Shown piece by piece: positions 12,301 to 23,621 of a DNA stretch of 64,000 nt. A model generated the notes under the pieces. The model worked only from the letters and a program-made list of their open reading frames with translations, did no database searches and had not been told where the DNA came from. Source of the stretch: Nematostella vectensis. Lineage: Eukaryota; Cnidaria; Anthozoa; Actiniaria; Edwardsiidae. The stretch spans positions 1,708,501 to 1,772,500 of the forward strand of contig NC_064045.1 of NCBI RefSeq assembly GCF_932526225.1, written 5' to 3'. Numbering within the stretch: the first letter of the stretch is position 1; every line of letters begins with the position of its first letter. The translations under genes and the position numbers were made by a program.

Positions 12301-15300
12301 GGCTCTTCGACAGCAACATAATCAATGTATGAGTGGCGCCGAGGATGGGACGGTGCGCTTTTGGGGTAAGACATGTGGGCAAAGACACAAGCGTTTAAAA
12401 ACCGCTCTTTCTTTTCACAAGTTGACCCCATAAAACGAGCCTGCGCGCAGTGAGAGAAGCGGGTCCTTGCATCAAGCTAAAATTTACAAGAAATTTTCTA
12501 ATCGATTAGCTTATTAATTACTATTTCATTTTGAAGAGGCCTAAGATGTTAAGTTTAAAACGCTATTCCTTTTTTGCCGCTAAAACATTACAGGGAAAAA
12601 CTGCTGTCGCTGTGTTGCTACTTTTTATCAAGAAGGGAAAATAACGTTTTGCATTGTTTTAAATAAATAAACGCTTTTTAGGGTATGTTAGCAATAAAAA
12701 AATATTCGAACAAGCCCTTCGCTGTGAAAGAAAAGAACTAGAAAAGGAGAGGGATAAGGAAATAAGGAAAACGAAAAAAAAAAGTTAAACATTGCGGGTA
12801 AGACTCGAACTGCAGATCTAGGGATTCGAATTCAGGCGCGCTATCCAATGGGCCTTCGATGCAAATGGGAAACTTCAGAGAAAAAAATAAGGTATTTATT
12901 CGGTACCTGGTGTAATTGAAGCAGCGATTCGGAAATTCGTAAAAAGACGGAACTCAATTGAAAAAAATAGGTACCCATAAAATACATGTGACCTACAGTA
13001 CAAGAGAGAAACTTTCTAGAAATTGGCGCGAGTACAATGTTGGCACTTGACAGTATTACATTATTTCCAAATTGTATGGAGCTTAGTCGATCAGAATGCA
13101 ACATTGATGACAATCTCGTCCCCAGAGTCCGCATATCTTTGGTCATTGGTGGTAAACAATTCATGCAAGCTAGAAAAGTGCCATCCCTAACATAAGTCGA
13201 ACAATCAAGCAAGTGCACTGCATTTTATTTAGTATAAGAAATGACCAGTAGGGGCGTGGCCTTTGTCACTGACGTCAATCGGTCTTCTACGGTTCAGTCC
13301 AATTCAAGCTGTTAGTTTGCAAACAAAACAAGTAAAATAGTAGCAAACCTTTTAATTCTCTTTGTTTTAGTACATGCCGAATAGCGTCTCTGGGTTTTTG
13401 CGTTGTTTGTTTAAGTTTGTGCTGAAAGAGCGACTAGCCAAAACTGCGACTTTAAAGTCCGAGAAACACCTGTGTTAGCGGGGTCTTTGTTTTTAGGGTA
13501 AAAAAGCGTCTGTTAGAAGGACAAAATAGAAGAGGATATATTTCCACAAATTTATTTTTTACAATTCTTCCCGCTAAACTAAATATCAAACAAAACTCCT
13601 ACAAACATACATGGCCCTCGCTTGTTCATCGAATAAAGATTTTGCGCCTTTCTAGAATGTTAACATGCATAAAACACATCGTATGGCAGTAGTGTGATCA
13701 ATTATTGCGGGTATTTTAATTAGTTTCCGGAAAGAATACGCTGAAATTTGACATGCTAGCAAAAACTTTTCGGACGGTACGAGACTAATAGTATTAAAAT
13801 TAATTTGAGTTACATGTCGACTCAGCAATGCCACGTTAGTCCAGCGGACACTTGTCTCCGACCGCAGCGAACGGGGTTTGATTCCCCCCCAAAAAGGACA
13901 TTTTTTATGTACTCTCAGCATCTTGGATGTGTTCATGCTTTGTTCAGTATCGTGTATATCTTTTATGCACACAAGAAAATAACTAAGAAAATAAATTTGC
14001 ATTCACGAGTTTGCTCAAAGAGCCTTTGATTTCCTCCTTTACCGGAAGCCGTGCAAGTATACACAGCGATAAAAAAGTATTTGATTCGACGCGAACAAAA
14101 TAGAATGCTCATTTTTGAAAGTGGGTCATTTTTTTATGGCGCTGAGCAAAAGAACTCTAAATTTCAAATTAGATAGATTAATGTTTGCGGTTGATTATTA
14201 TAAGTTATAGCATGACACGAGGGGAATTTAGCGATTAAATGTCCCCGCAACCGAGGGATGATTAGTTGAAGTTTTAAGAAGTAGACTTTAACTAGTTATC
14301 CCGAGGTTGAGGGGACGTTTAATCACTAAATTCCCCGATATGCCATGCTCTAACTTTGTAATACCATGATCACCGAGGAAATAAAATCGCGACTACGAGT
14401 AATATTAGGTTGGGTGAGCGAACACGGTTCAATATATCAGGGCATTGCATATGCATTGTTCTTTTTTTCCCGCTAGAGACCACACATTTTCACGAACATT
14501 TTTCCTTAGAAATGCCGTAATTAAAAAACACACACAATTTAATTCCTATGTAAGAAATATTTAATTTATAATTATACAGATGATCATTTTGAATAAGAAA
14601 AAAATAATGATATTGCTCTGGTAACAGGGTAAAACAATGCCCGAAAATAATAGAAAATGTGCCCTTCAGGATTCCTGAATCAACGAGGAACGCCTGGCGC
14701 TTTCGAATAGTGGGGTCTTTTTCGCTCGAGAGTGCGATATTATTTACATAAAAGCCGGCAAAACTCCACGAAATTCCGTCGTATGGCAATAAAACTTGAT
14801 ATTGTTTGTTTTCAAGTCCTAAACTACTGATATATTGGTATAAACCCGGAAATTAAGAGTTTGATGCTAGGGGCACTTTAAGAGCGATTATATTTATACT
14901 CATCTATACTATATATAATACGCTAAGGAATGGACTGTTGTCCACCTTTTACGAAAAAACGGCTGAGCTAGAAAACTCCGAAACCACGCCATTTCCACAC
15001 ATTGCCGGAGAGGAGGTGTGCAAAATGGTTTTTATTTCAAGATAATACCGGATAGAAAAGTTCGAACTCACGCGGTTTTGTAAGCGAGAGGATCACACTC
15101 GCAAAGGCGCCATTTTCAAGATTTCACAGAATCACCAAAACAATTTATTTTCCGCAGCAAAAAGGACTAATGACCTTCAGACCTCCGTGTATCACAAGAA
15201 AAAAACACTAAAAGTATACAGTAATAAGTCTCTCTCCAAAAATATCATCGTAGAGGAGAAATCTTATTCTAGACAACTTCGGAAGATGTGTAAACAAACC

Positions 15301-18300
15301 TTGGAGCGCGCGGAAAATCAAATATTAAAAAGAATTCGAATACTTGCCGTAGTTTCATTGCATAGATAGATTAATTGTAGCTGGAAACACAACCTTCTTT
15401 TATCTTTATTTAGAAAGGCATTATTCCTACCTCGAAAAGAAAGTAGATTCTTCATCTCCATCGCGCATAAACAAAACGGTTCGCAAACAAGAATACGGAA
15501 AAAAAGAGCTTTTATCTACAACTGCAAGACTTTTGAATTAAAATTCAATCCATTAAAGGACGGTGCATTTTTTTTGTTCAGATCAATCTGATTTTTTTTC
15601 AAAGGTTTTGTTCATTGGCGGTCATTTTGTGTTTTCAGACCCACATACCTTTTGTCACATCGATTTTCAATTAAAAGCTTGGAATAGACCACCAAATAAA
15701 ACACACCAAGAAACCCAAGAAAGCCAACGAAGCGAAGATTCTCGATCCACTCTCTTATTATCAAAACCCATCATATGACCGTGCGATGGTTTGAATTTGG
15801 TTGTTCGATTCCCGCAGAAAACATCATGCACAGGTTCCCAACACGGATATAGGAAAAGGTGGAATACTAAAATACGGGCGGTATTTTATAGAAAGCGTCT
15901 TTTCACATTTTTTAAGGTAAATTAATTGAGGTAAATATATTGGGGTCTCAAAAGGAAGGCATTTGTTTAATTTATGTTTACGACGACGCATTCTACTCCC
16001 CTGAAGCAACAGGAAGCCCAATACATTAAAGGATTGAAATATACCTTAAAAAGTTTTGTACAACAAAGAGTTGTTTTTCGTGAATATTTCACGGGTAACC
16101 ACTAGTTATCTATAATAATGACGATATGGCTTTTTTTTATTGGCAGATTTAAGAACGGCTGGAATGGTAAACAAAATAAGTCCATCCCAGGAGAAAAATC
16201 TTCAAAGACCGAGGTTTGGGCCGTGGATTGGATGCGTCGCTGTGGATGACAGCGAGGAGTGGATGGTAGGGTTCTATTGGCCGCCATTTTGTCATTCTAG
16301 CAATTGTTTTTCGATGACTCCTTCGAGATTTCCAACAAAAACAGAAGTATGTCTAACCTGAGATTACCTCATTTGCGTGCCTTGATACCAGAAGTCCGCA
16401 GTGAGGCGGTAGTCTGGGTGTAACTCTAAAATAAGTTCTAACTTTTAGCCACTCAGCCAGAGCACGAACAGACTCATAAAATATAGCCAGATAGGTAATA
16501 GAATTGTGTGACCTTGGTGCTAGCCAACATCTCTATATATTTACTTACTATAGAATTTGCGAACGCAAATTAGATGGATAACAAAAAGACATCGCCAAAT
16601 GTCTAAATATTCTATCGCAGGGATTTGTGGGAATTTTTGGATGTCAGAGTTTGTATTGTGACATATTTTATTTAGCAGTAAATTCTACTACAGTTCGATC
16701 CTCCAGTAACGAGTCCCGCGCGCAACTGGGGTGTAAAGTGCCGGAAGGATTCGTGCTTTTCAATGCCTATACAAACATATTGAAAAACACGTTTTAGGGT
16801 AAACACGGCGTTTTAGGGAAAACACGGCGTTTTAGGGAAAACACGGCGTTTTAGGGAAAACATGGCGTTTTAGGGTAAACACGGCGTTTGAGGGTAAACA
16901 CGGCGTTTGAGGGTAAACACGGCGTTTTAGGGAAAACACGGTCCGAATACGTTTGTCTCTGTCCAGTCAGGGGTTTAGAATTTGATCAGACGATTTTTCG
17001 GATTCCCTTTTACCGCTGAAACCCACATAAATGTTCACAAACCTGCACGACCCGCACAAACCCACATAAATCACATAAATGCACACAAACCCACACAACC
17101 CTCACAACCCATACAAACCCACACAACCCTCACAATCCATACAAACCCTTACAAACCCACACAAACCCTCACAAACCCGCACAAACCTACACAAACGCTT
17201 TCTACCCACACAAGTGGGATGACCCCCTCCTCCCCGCCCACGTTGCCGAGAAAAACACTACCATTTGGCGATAACAATACAAAGGCTTTATACACAGAAA
17301 CAGACAACATCTATACATCATGCATTATCAATTGCGGCCTTTTAGTTCTCAAATTAATCCCATTGCTTTCTATCGTCGCCCTACTCATAGTCGCCCTCGT
17401 ATCTTAAACTAGTCTATTACTGTATGTCTTGGTCAACTCGACAATGTAATTTGTCCTCTTAGGTTTGTGGTGGCGGACCAAGCTTGTCCGTGTGGCATTT
17501 GCGCTCATTATCATGCACCTCCGTCCTGGACACTCCTGCATCTTGTCAGCAGTCCGCGCTTTTCCACGATGATAAGGTATGGCATGGATGTAAGCTGGGT
17601 GGGGTTCATAGGGGGGGACAGGATGAGGGCGTGTTAATTGGGTCGCTTCTCCCACGATGATAAGGTATGGCATGGATGTAAGCTGGGTGAGGTTCATAGG
17701 GGCAAGGACAGGATGAGGGCGTGTTAATTGGGTCGCTTCTCCCACGATGATAAGGTATGGAATGGATGTAAGCTGGGTGGGGTTCATAGGGGGGGACAGG
17801 ATGAGGGCGTGTTAATTGGGTCGCTTCTCCCACGATGATAAGGTATGGCATGGATGTAAGCTGGGTGAGGTTCATAGGGGCAAGGACAGGATGAAGGCGT
17901 GTTACTTGGGTCACTGCTCCCACAATGATGAAGTATGGTATAGGTGTAAGCTGGGTGGGGTTCATAGGGGCGAGGACGTCGACCCCCTAACGATGATAAG
18001 TGAACCCCCTACAAATTGCCCTTCTTTGTTTGGGGAATGTCTTGTGAATTTGCCGTCATGTACATACTTTCATCTGTTGATGTTCCTGCGGCCTTTGATT
18101 GGTCGAGGTAATGTTTGGATGGTAATGTTAGTCTAGTAAGCTAGGTTATGACAGTAAAGGAAAGGGAAGGTCTTAGGTTATGGCTAAGGAATGGAAAATA
18201 TTGTTGAGCTTGAAAACAGAAATTGATTATTTTTTCGGTTAGATTCTTTCCGCAGGCTCTGAGCCGACAGTTTTTCAGTGGCAAGTCAACGGTGAGCTGA

Positions 18301-18813
18301 AATCGCAAGTGCCCTGCACTTCAGCGTCAGTCTTCGCCTTGCGTGTCAACAAGACTTCGCCAGACAAACAGGTAAATACTACAGATATCCCTACTAGTCA
18401 ACCACAGGTAGCCCAACGAACCACCAAGACTTCGACAGACAAACAGGTAAATACCACAGGTATCCCTACTAGTTAACCACAGGTAGCCCAACGAGCTAAC
18501 AAGACTGCCAGACAATCAGGTAAATACCACAGGTATCCCTACTAGTTAACCACAGGTAGCACCACTTGTCAGTACTGTTATATCTACCAACAATAGTTGA
18601 ATTTGAGGCCTTATTTCAAGTCTCTCTTCAACACCCTTATTTTACCCAATTATTCCAAAAGTCTATTACCCATCCTATTTGCCCTTCCTCTATGCGATTG
18701 ACACTTCCTCTTTGTGATTGGTTTTTAAGATTCTTCTTGTGGCTGGTGATTCAGTGCATATCGACGCTTACATCAACCTTGGTTACAAGGCATTCTCTTT
18801 TTCGCTCTCCTGA
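6337..18813 (+). CDS. THOC6: THO complex subunit 6 homolog, 13 exons, 337 aa
   Basis: This is a WD40 propeller subunit of the THO/TREX complex, which couples transcription to nuclear mRNA export. Exons: 6337-6354, 6465-6580, 8863-8927, 9358-9409, 9806-9860, 10916-10953, 11267-11315, 11722-11793, 12263-12365, 16147-16265, 17463-17589, 18256-18371 and 18730-18813 (stop TGA). All junctions are GT/AG, all phases agree, and the total is 1014 nt. The start ATG (MAASYE) gives the length expected of THOC6, about 340 aa. Landmarks: [17 protein letters not shown] (about 22-38), [13 protein letters not shown] (about 64-76), [13 protein letters not shown] (about 160-172), [12 protein letters not shown] (about 183-194), [39 protein letters not shown], and the end [13 protein letters not shown]. 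Introns 2, 11 and 12 contain minisatellites derived from the adjacent splice sites. Intron 9 carries a 2-kb repeat element. Identity rests on collinear similarity to the remembered vertebrate protein along its whole length. Confidence 0.93.
6662..8862 (+). repeat. 51-bp minisatellite in THOC6 intron 2 that includes the exon 3 acceptor
   Basis: The unit is about TATGAACTCTGTACTTATCA then CTGTACTCCTAACCTATCTC then TTATACACTAG, roughly 43 copies, with some 49-bp variants lacking AA. The exon 3 acceptor (8851-8862, CTCATACACTAG) is a diverged last copy, so almost every unit ends in a pyrimidine-rich TACACTAG/T resembling the true 3' splice site. The unit is 17 codons long and reads [17 protein letters not shown] in the same frame as exon 3. 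The last few units have TCTTAGTAG and stop in that frame. Confidence 0.9.
11380..11490. repeat. Short 41-bp tandem repeat in THOC6 intron 7
   Basis: About three imperfect copies of CTTGTCCTTTTGGTAGGCTA followed by ATAGTTTATCCAC. Confidence 0.7.
12793..12857 (-). repeat. tRNA-like sequence (SINE head or tRNA relic)
   Basis: On the minus strand, TGGATAGCGCGCCTGA resembles an RNA polymerase III A box and GCAGTTCGAGTCTTACCC a B box, about 40 bp apart. No clean acceptor stem or anticodon arm could be drawn, so a functional tRNA is not claimed. Confidence 0.45.
13828..13892 (+). repeat. tRNA-derived SINE-like head
   Basis: GTTAGTCCAGCGGACAC (A-box-like) is followed about 35 bp later by GGGGTTTGATTCCCC (B-box-like). 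This is the usual layout of a tRNA-derived pol III promoter. Confidence 0.45.
14204..14354. mobile_element. MITE with about 45-bp inverted arms, nested in the 12.9-14.9 kb element
   Basis: The left arm begins GTTATAGCATGACACGAGGG and continues through GGAATTTAGCGATTAAATG. The right arm is its diverged inverse, ending GATATGCCATGCTCTAAC. The related element at 41040-41075 lacks it. Confidence 0.6.
15000..16080. other. THOC6 intron 9 remainder, no gene seen
   Basis: AT-rich intronic sequence with short open frames on both strands. Nothing is protein-like and no repeat was recognised. Confidence 0.5.
16795..16945. repeat. 20-bp minisatellite in THOC6 intron 10
   Basis: About seven copies of GTAAACACGGCGTTTTAGGG, with GTAAA/GAAAA and TTTT/TTTG variants. 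Confidence 0.9.
17020..17215. repeat. CACACAAACC-rich simple repeat
   Basis: Irregular repeats of CCACACAAACCC and CCCTCACAA in THOC6 intron 10. The open frame rich in His, Thr and Pro is a by-product. Confidence 0.8.
17556..17975 (+). repeat. 88/90-bp tandem repeat that duplicates the THOC6 exon 11 donor
   Basis: Five copies begin near 17563, 17651, 17741, 17829 and 17919, with spacing alternating 88, 90, 88, 90. The alternation reflects two variants, GGGGTTCATAGGGGGGGACA and GAGGTTCATAGGGGCAAGGA, so the array is a duplicated dimer. Each unit contains the last 26 or so exon bases (CACGATGATAAGGTATGGCA...) and the donor GTAAGC. The donor is retained in all five copies. Confidence 0.9.
18348..18560 (+). 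repeat. 73-75-bp tandem repeat that duplicates the THOC6 exon 12 donor
   Basis: Three copies each contain the exon end (AAGACTTCGCCAGACAAACAG or close) followed by GTAAAT, with donors at 18372, 18447 and 18520. Each then has ATCCCTACTAGTTAACCACA and GGTAGC. The first donor is the one that keeps the protein in frame with exon 13. Confidence 0.9.
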
Positions 18814-18829
18814 CTGTGTGGAAGGATCC

Positions 18830-18849
18830 AATAAAACCAGAGCAATAAA
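18830..18849 (+). promoter_or_regulatory. Polyadenylation signals of THOC6
   Basis: Two AATAAA hexamers (18830-18835 and 18844-18849) lie 17-36 bp after the THOC6 stop codon. This implies a very short 3' UTR that ends just before the 23-bp array. Confidence 0.65.
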
Positions 18850-18919
18850 CAAGTCTACTGTAAAACCTGGCCTAATACTAGCGATGGATTATAGAGGATG
18901 TATCAGGCATACAAATGTG

Positions 18920-20755
18920 GTACAATACAGGCATGTACCCTGATACAATACAGGCATGTACCCAGATACAATACAGGCACGTACCCAGATACAATACAGA
19001 CATGTACCCAGATACAATACAGACACGTACCCTGATACAATACAGACACGTACCCTGATACAATACAGACATGTACCCAGATACAATACAGACACGTACC
19101 CAGATACAATACAGACATGTACCCAGATACAATACAGACATGTACCCAGATACAATACAGACATGTACCCAGATACAATACAGGCACGTACCCAGATACA
19201 ATACAGGCACGTACCCAGATACAATACAAGCACGTACCCAGATACAATACAGACATGTACCCAGATACAATACAGACATGTACCCTGATACAATACAGGC
19301 ACGTACCCAGATACAATACAGACATGTACCCAGATACAATACAAGCACGTACCCAGATACAATACAGGCACGTACCCAGATACAATACAGGCACGTACCC
19401 AGATACAATACAGGCACGTACCCAGATACAATACAAGCACGTACCCAGATACAATACAGACATGTACCCAGATACAATACAGACATGTACCCAGATACAA
19501 TACAGACATGTACCCAGATACAATACAGGCACGTACCCAGATACAATACAGACATGTACCCTGATACAATACAGACATGTACCCAGATACAATACAGACA
19601 TGTACCCAGATACAATACAGGCACGTACCCAGATACAATACAGGCACGTACCCAGATACAATACAGACATGTACCCAGATACAATACAGACATGTACCCA
19701 GATACAATACAGGCACTTACCCAGATACAATACAGGCACGTACCCAGATACAATACAGACATGTACCCTGATACATTACAGACATGTACCCAGATACAAT
19801 ACAGACATGTACCCAGATACAATACAGACATGTACCCAGATACAATACAGACATGTACCCAGATACAATACTGACATGTACCCAGATACAATACAGACAT
19901 GTACCCAGATACAATACAGACATGTACCCAGATACAATACAGACATGTACCCTGATACAATACAGACATGTACCCTGATACAATACAGGCACGTACCCAG
20001 ATACAATACAGGCATGTACCCAGATACAATACAGGCACGTACCCAGATACAATACAGGCACGTACCCAGATACAATACAGGCACGTACCCAGATACAATA
20101 CAGGCACGTACCCAGATACAATACAGACATGTACCCTGATACATTACAGACATGTACCCAGATACAATACAGACATGTACCCAGATACAATACAGACATG
20201 TACCCAGATACAATACAGACATGTACCCAGATACAATACAGGCACGTACCCAGATACAATACAGGCACGTACCCAGATACAATACAGGCACGTACCCAGA
20301 TACAATACAGACATGTACCCAGATACAATACAGGCACGTACCCTGATACAATACAGGCACGTACCCAGATACAATACAGACATGTACCCAGATACAATAC
20401 AAGCACGTACCCAGATACAATACAGGCACGTACCCAGATACAATACAGGTACGTACCCAGATACAATACAGACATGTACCTTACAGACATGTACCCAGAT
20501 ACAATACAGACATGTACCCAGATACAATACAGACATGTACCCAGATACAATACAGACATGTACCCTGATACATTACAGACATGTACCCTGATACAATACA
20601 GGCACGTACCAAGATACAATACAGACATGTACCCAGATACAATACAGACATGTACCCAGATACAATACAGACATGTACCCTGATACAATACAGGCACGTA
20701 CCCAGATACAATACAGACACGTACCAAGATACAATACAGGCACGTACCCAGATAC
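18920..20755. repeat. 23-bp minisatellite, about 80 copies
   Basis: The unit is ACATGTACCCAGATACAATA followed by CAG. Variants are GGCACG for GACATG, CTGATA for CAGATA, and CATTA for CAATA. A truncated unit occurs near 20475. Because 23 is not a multiple of three, all six frames stay open over hundreds of codons. These frames are artefacts of the repeat. Confidence 0.97.
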
Positions 20756-20769
20756 CCTTATTTATTTCC

Positions 20770-22100
20770 ATCCCTGCCTTAATCTTCTTTATGCCAAAGC
20801 TCTGCATTAAATGAACAGTTAAAACAGTATGTGGTTAAGGTTTTTGTGATTTCTAAAGTAATCAAGGTTCGAGCAAGTTGGAAGTTTTTGCAAACATGTC
20901 AATCAAAATGGCAACGAGAAACTACGCTAAAGTAGGCAGGGGCGTATCTGCCTTAAAGTTAGTTAAGCCCGGGCTTAACTAACTTTCAGGACAATTTTTC
21001 TTAAATCATGAAGAATTTTTAATCCCGCAACAAGAAAAAATAATAAATTTTAAACTCGTTCGTTTTTAAGATTATAAGCCGATTTTAGTGTATCGCGATG
21101 CCGCTTTATCAAAACACAATTTCTGGGCTTTTATTCTGAGCCTTGTGCACTTGCCTAGCTAGCCTCTAGACAAAACCCGACAGTGTCGCGACAGAATGCC
21201 AGGCAACTGCACAAGGAGAAACAGGGCGATGATCTGATTGGCTCAGAATAATATGACCGCCTGAACGAAAATTCCCAAAAGCCAAAACGAAATCGTTGTT
21301 TTGAAAATTCGGCTTCACGGTCGTGATACATCAGTAGATTTCTTTCCGGTTTGCAGGCGGCACGTTTGTTCATGGCTTCTCGTAAAATAGATCATTTCTT
21401 TACGAGAAAGCATGCGAGCGTTTTGTCGCCCATGGATCTTTGGCCTGAACAATCTAATAATGTTGAGAAAGATTCTAGTACCGATAACCGATACCGATAA
21501 GTATCTGCCTACGTGTCCGGACATAGCCTAACTAAAGATGATTTTCGAAGAGATGACGTTCGACAGAACTCTTTATAGTAGGAATGGCACAAGTAGAAGA
21601 GACCATCGAAAGGAATCGTCATATTCTAAAGACGATCATCGAAACCATTTTGTACCTGAAAAATATGGAACTAGATATATAAAAGTAGGAAACATTCTGT
21701 GAACTGAATAAAAATTACATTTGAACAATGACTCTCTTGCTCAGTATGATATTAAAACCTGACTTAAATTCGGCGCCCAAAAAATGTGACCCCCCTGAAT
21801 CGGCGCCCAAAAAAACATAGCCCCAAGTAATAAATGACCGCTGCCTTAGATCAGATTATTCTAGAAGAATATGCAAAAGCTGTAAACGGAAGATTGATTC
21901 GGTAGTCAAATGAGAGAAAATTCTGAATGAAGATAAGGCATTAATTGGCTTCTTTTATAATTCGTCACGTGATATTTCTACGGAGGACGCGGGCTTATTA
22001 TTCCGCAGCGGATATACACTTCACGCATGCGCTAGTCATTGTGAGCTCAAATAGTGGCCAGTAAACAATAAATGAAGCATGCGCTCTGGGTTTGATGAAT
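20770..22100. other. Intergenic; one short unassigned open frame
   Basis: A short frame at 21373-21500 begins MASRKIDHFFTRKHASVL and ends soon after. It might be a first exon of a transposon-derived gene, but no following exon or known domain was found. GAATCGGCGCCCAAAAAA is duplicated near 21769-21812. Confidence 0.3.
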
Positions 22101-22129
22101 GAAGCATGCGCTCTGGGTTTGATCAAACA

Positions 22130-22858
22130 AAGTTTCGAGCACACCCTTATCCAAGGCACACATCCCCCTATCCACCAGCACACCCTTATCCCTCAAGGCA
22201 CACACCCCCCTACCCACCAGCACACCCTTATTCCTCAAGGCACACACCCACCGGCACACCCTTATCCCTCAAAGCACACACCCCCCTACCCACCGGCACA
22301 CCCTTATCCCTCAAGGCACACACCCCCCTACCCACCAGCACACCCTTATCCCTCAAGGCACACACCCCCCCCCCCCCCCTTCCCACCGGCACACCCTTAT
22401 CCCTCAAAGCACACACCCCCCTACCCACCAGCACACCCTTATCCCTCAAGGCACCATCCCCTACCCACCAGCACACCCTTATCCCTCAAGGCACACACCC
22501 CCCCCCCCCTTTCCACCAGCACACCCTTATCCCTCAAGGCACATACCCCCCTACCCTCCAGCACACCCTTATCCCTCAAGGCACACACCCCCTACCCACC
22601 ATCACACCCTTATCCCTCAAGGCACACACCCCCCTACCCACCAGCACACCCTTATCCCTAAAGGCACCTTTCCCTACCCACCAGCACACCCTTATCCCTC
22701 AAGGCACACACCACCTACCCACCAGCACACCCTTATCCCTCAAGGCACCATCCCCTACCCACCAGCACACTCTTATCCCTCAAGGCACACCCCCCCCCCT
22801 ACCCACCAGCACACCCTTATCCCTCAAGGCACACAGCCCCCCCCCCCCCCCCTAAGCA
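22130..22858. repeat. 43-bp C-rich minisatellite
   Basis: About 17 copies of CCACCAGCACACCCTTATCC followed by CTCAAGGCACACACCCCCCTAC, with C-tract length changes and one long C run near 22835-22852. Confidence 0.92.
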
Positions 22859-23621
22859 CCAGCACAAAAGTTTCGACCCATGAAAGAGGTCTCTTTTCCT
22901 CGTGAACGCCAGCACAGCGAAATACAGAGAAAAGAGGCCTCCGCTAGCAGGGAACCCACTTAGAGGGCGAGAAGAGAGGAGCAATTTCATGGCCTTGCTA
23001 CACTTTCGCGCCAAGACTGATCCTATTCTTGAGAGTCACTTGAAAGGCAAAAATAACAACCCGTTAAAGTATATTATAACATAGCTACATTCTAACACGC
23101 GCTCTGATTGGCTAATTTTCTATGAACAAGAAATGGATATACCATAGAGATATACCATAAAAGAAAAAAATCATTGCTGACAACAAAAAGTTCGCTAGAT
23201 AAATACTAGTAGCGACTTTTCGGTAACTCTAAAACCTTCATACTTCTTTTTTGAGCTGCATCTTTCTACATATGATGAATGAGGACGCAGATTTCCCGTG
23301 TTTTTCCCTTGAAGAAAAGGAAAATGTTGTACCAATGGCAATGTTTTTAGAGAGCGAAAGTCGCCGATTTGCAAATCTGTCGGAAAGGGAACTAGAAAGC
23401 ATTTTGTCGGAGAAACAATCAGAAAAGACAACAAACTGGTGTGTCTCCACGTTTAAAGGTACGTTGCTATATATTTGAATTAAAACATTATTAAGAAATT
23501 GTGCAATTTAAAAAGGATAATTGTTATGAATTACGGTAAAATTACTAAATACTAACAGTGACAGTGACAACAACAACAATACGAATGAAACAATTTTGCG
23601 AACTTTGTGGATTTATTAATA

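Larger units (their letters stand above)
12867..14880. mobile_element. Repeat element copy 1 (THOC6 intron 9)
   Basis: Two blocks match the element at 40738-41764. The left block runs from GGGAAACTTCAGAG through ATTCGTAAAAAGACGG (12867-12975). The right block runs from AAAAAGTATTTGATTCGACG to TTTGATGCTAGGGGCAC (about 14070-14877). The middle (about 13000-14065) is absent from copy 2 and holds a SINE-like head and other insertions. No transposase was recognised, so it looks non-autonomous. Confidence 0.65.

Noticed and set aside
12793..12857. Functional tRNA gene
   Set aside because: A and B boxes are recognisable, but a full cloverleaf cannot be drawn and it lies beside repeat DNA.
17577..17582. 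Alternative exon 11 donor at AAG/GTATGG
   Set aside because: It leaves the protein out of phase with exon 12. The donor at 17590 (GTAAGC) restores phase and the expected spacing before VFQW.
18878..20727. Several 200-400 aa open frames on both strands
   Set aside because: All are translations of the 23-bp repeat. All frames are open because the unit lacks stops; the peptides are pure repeats.
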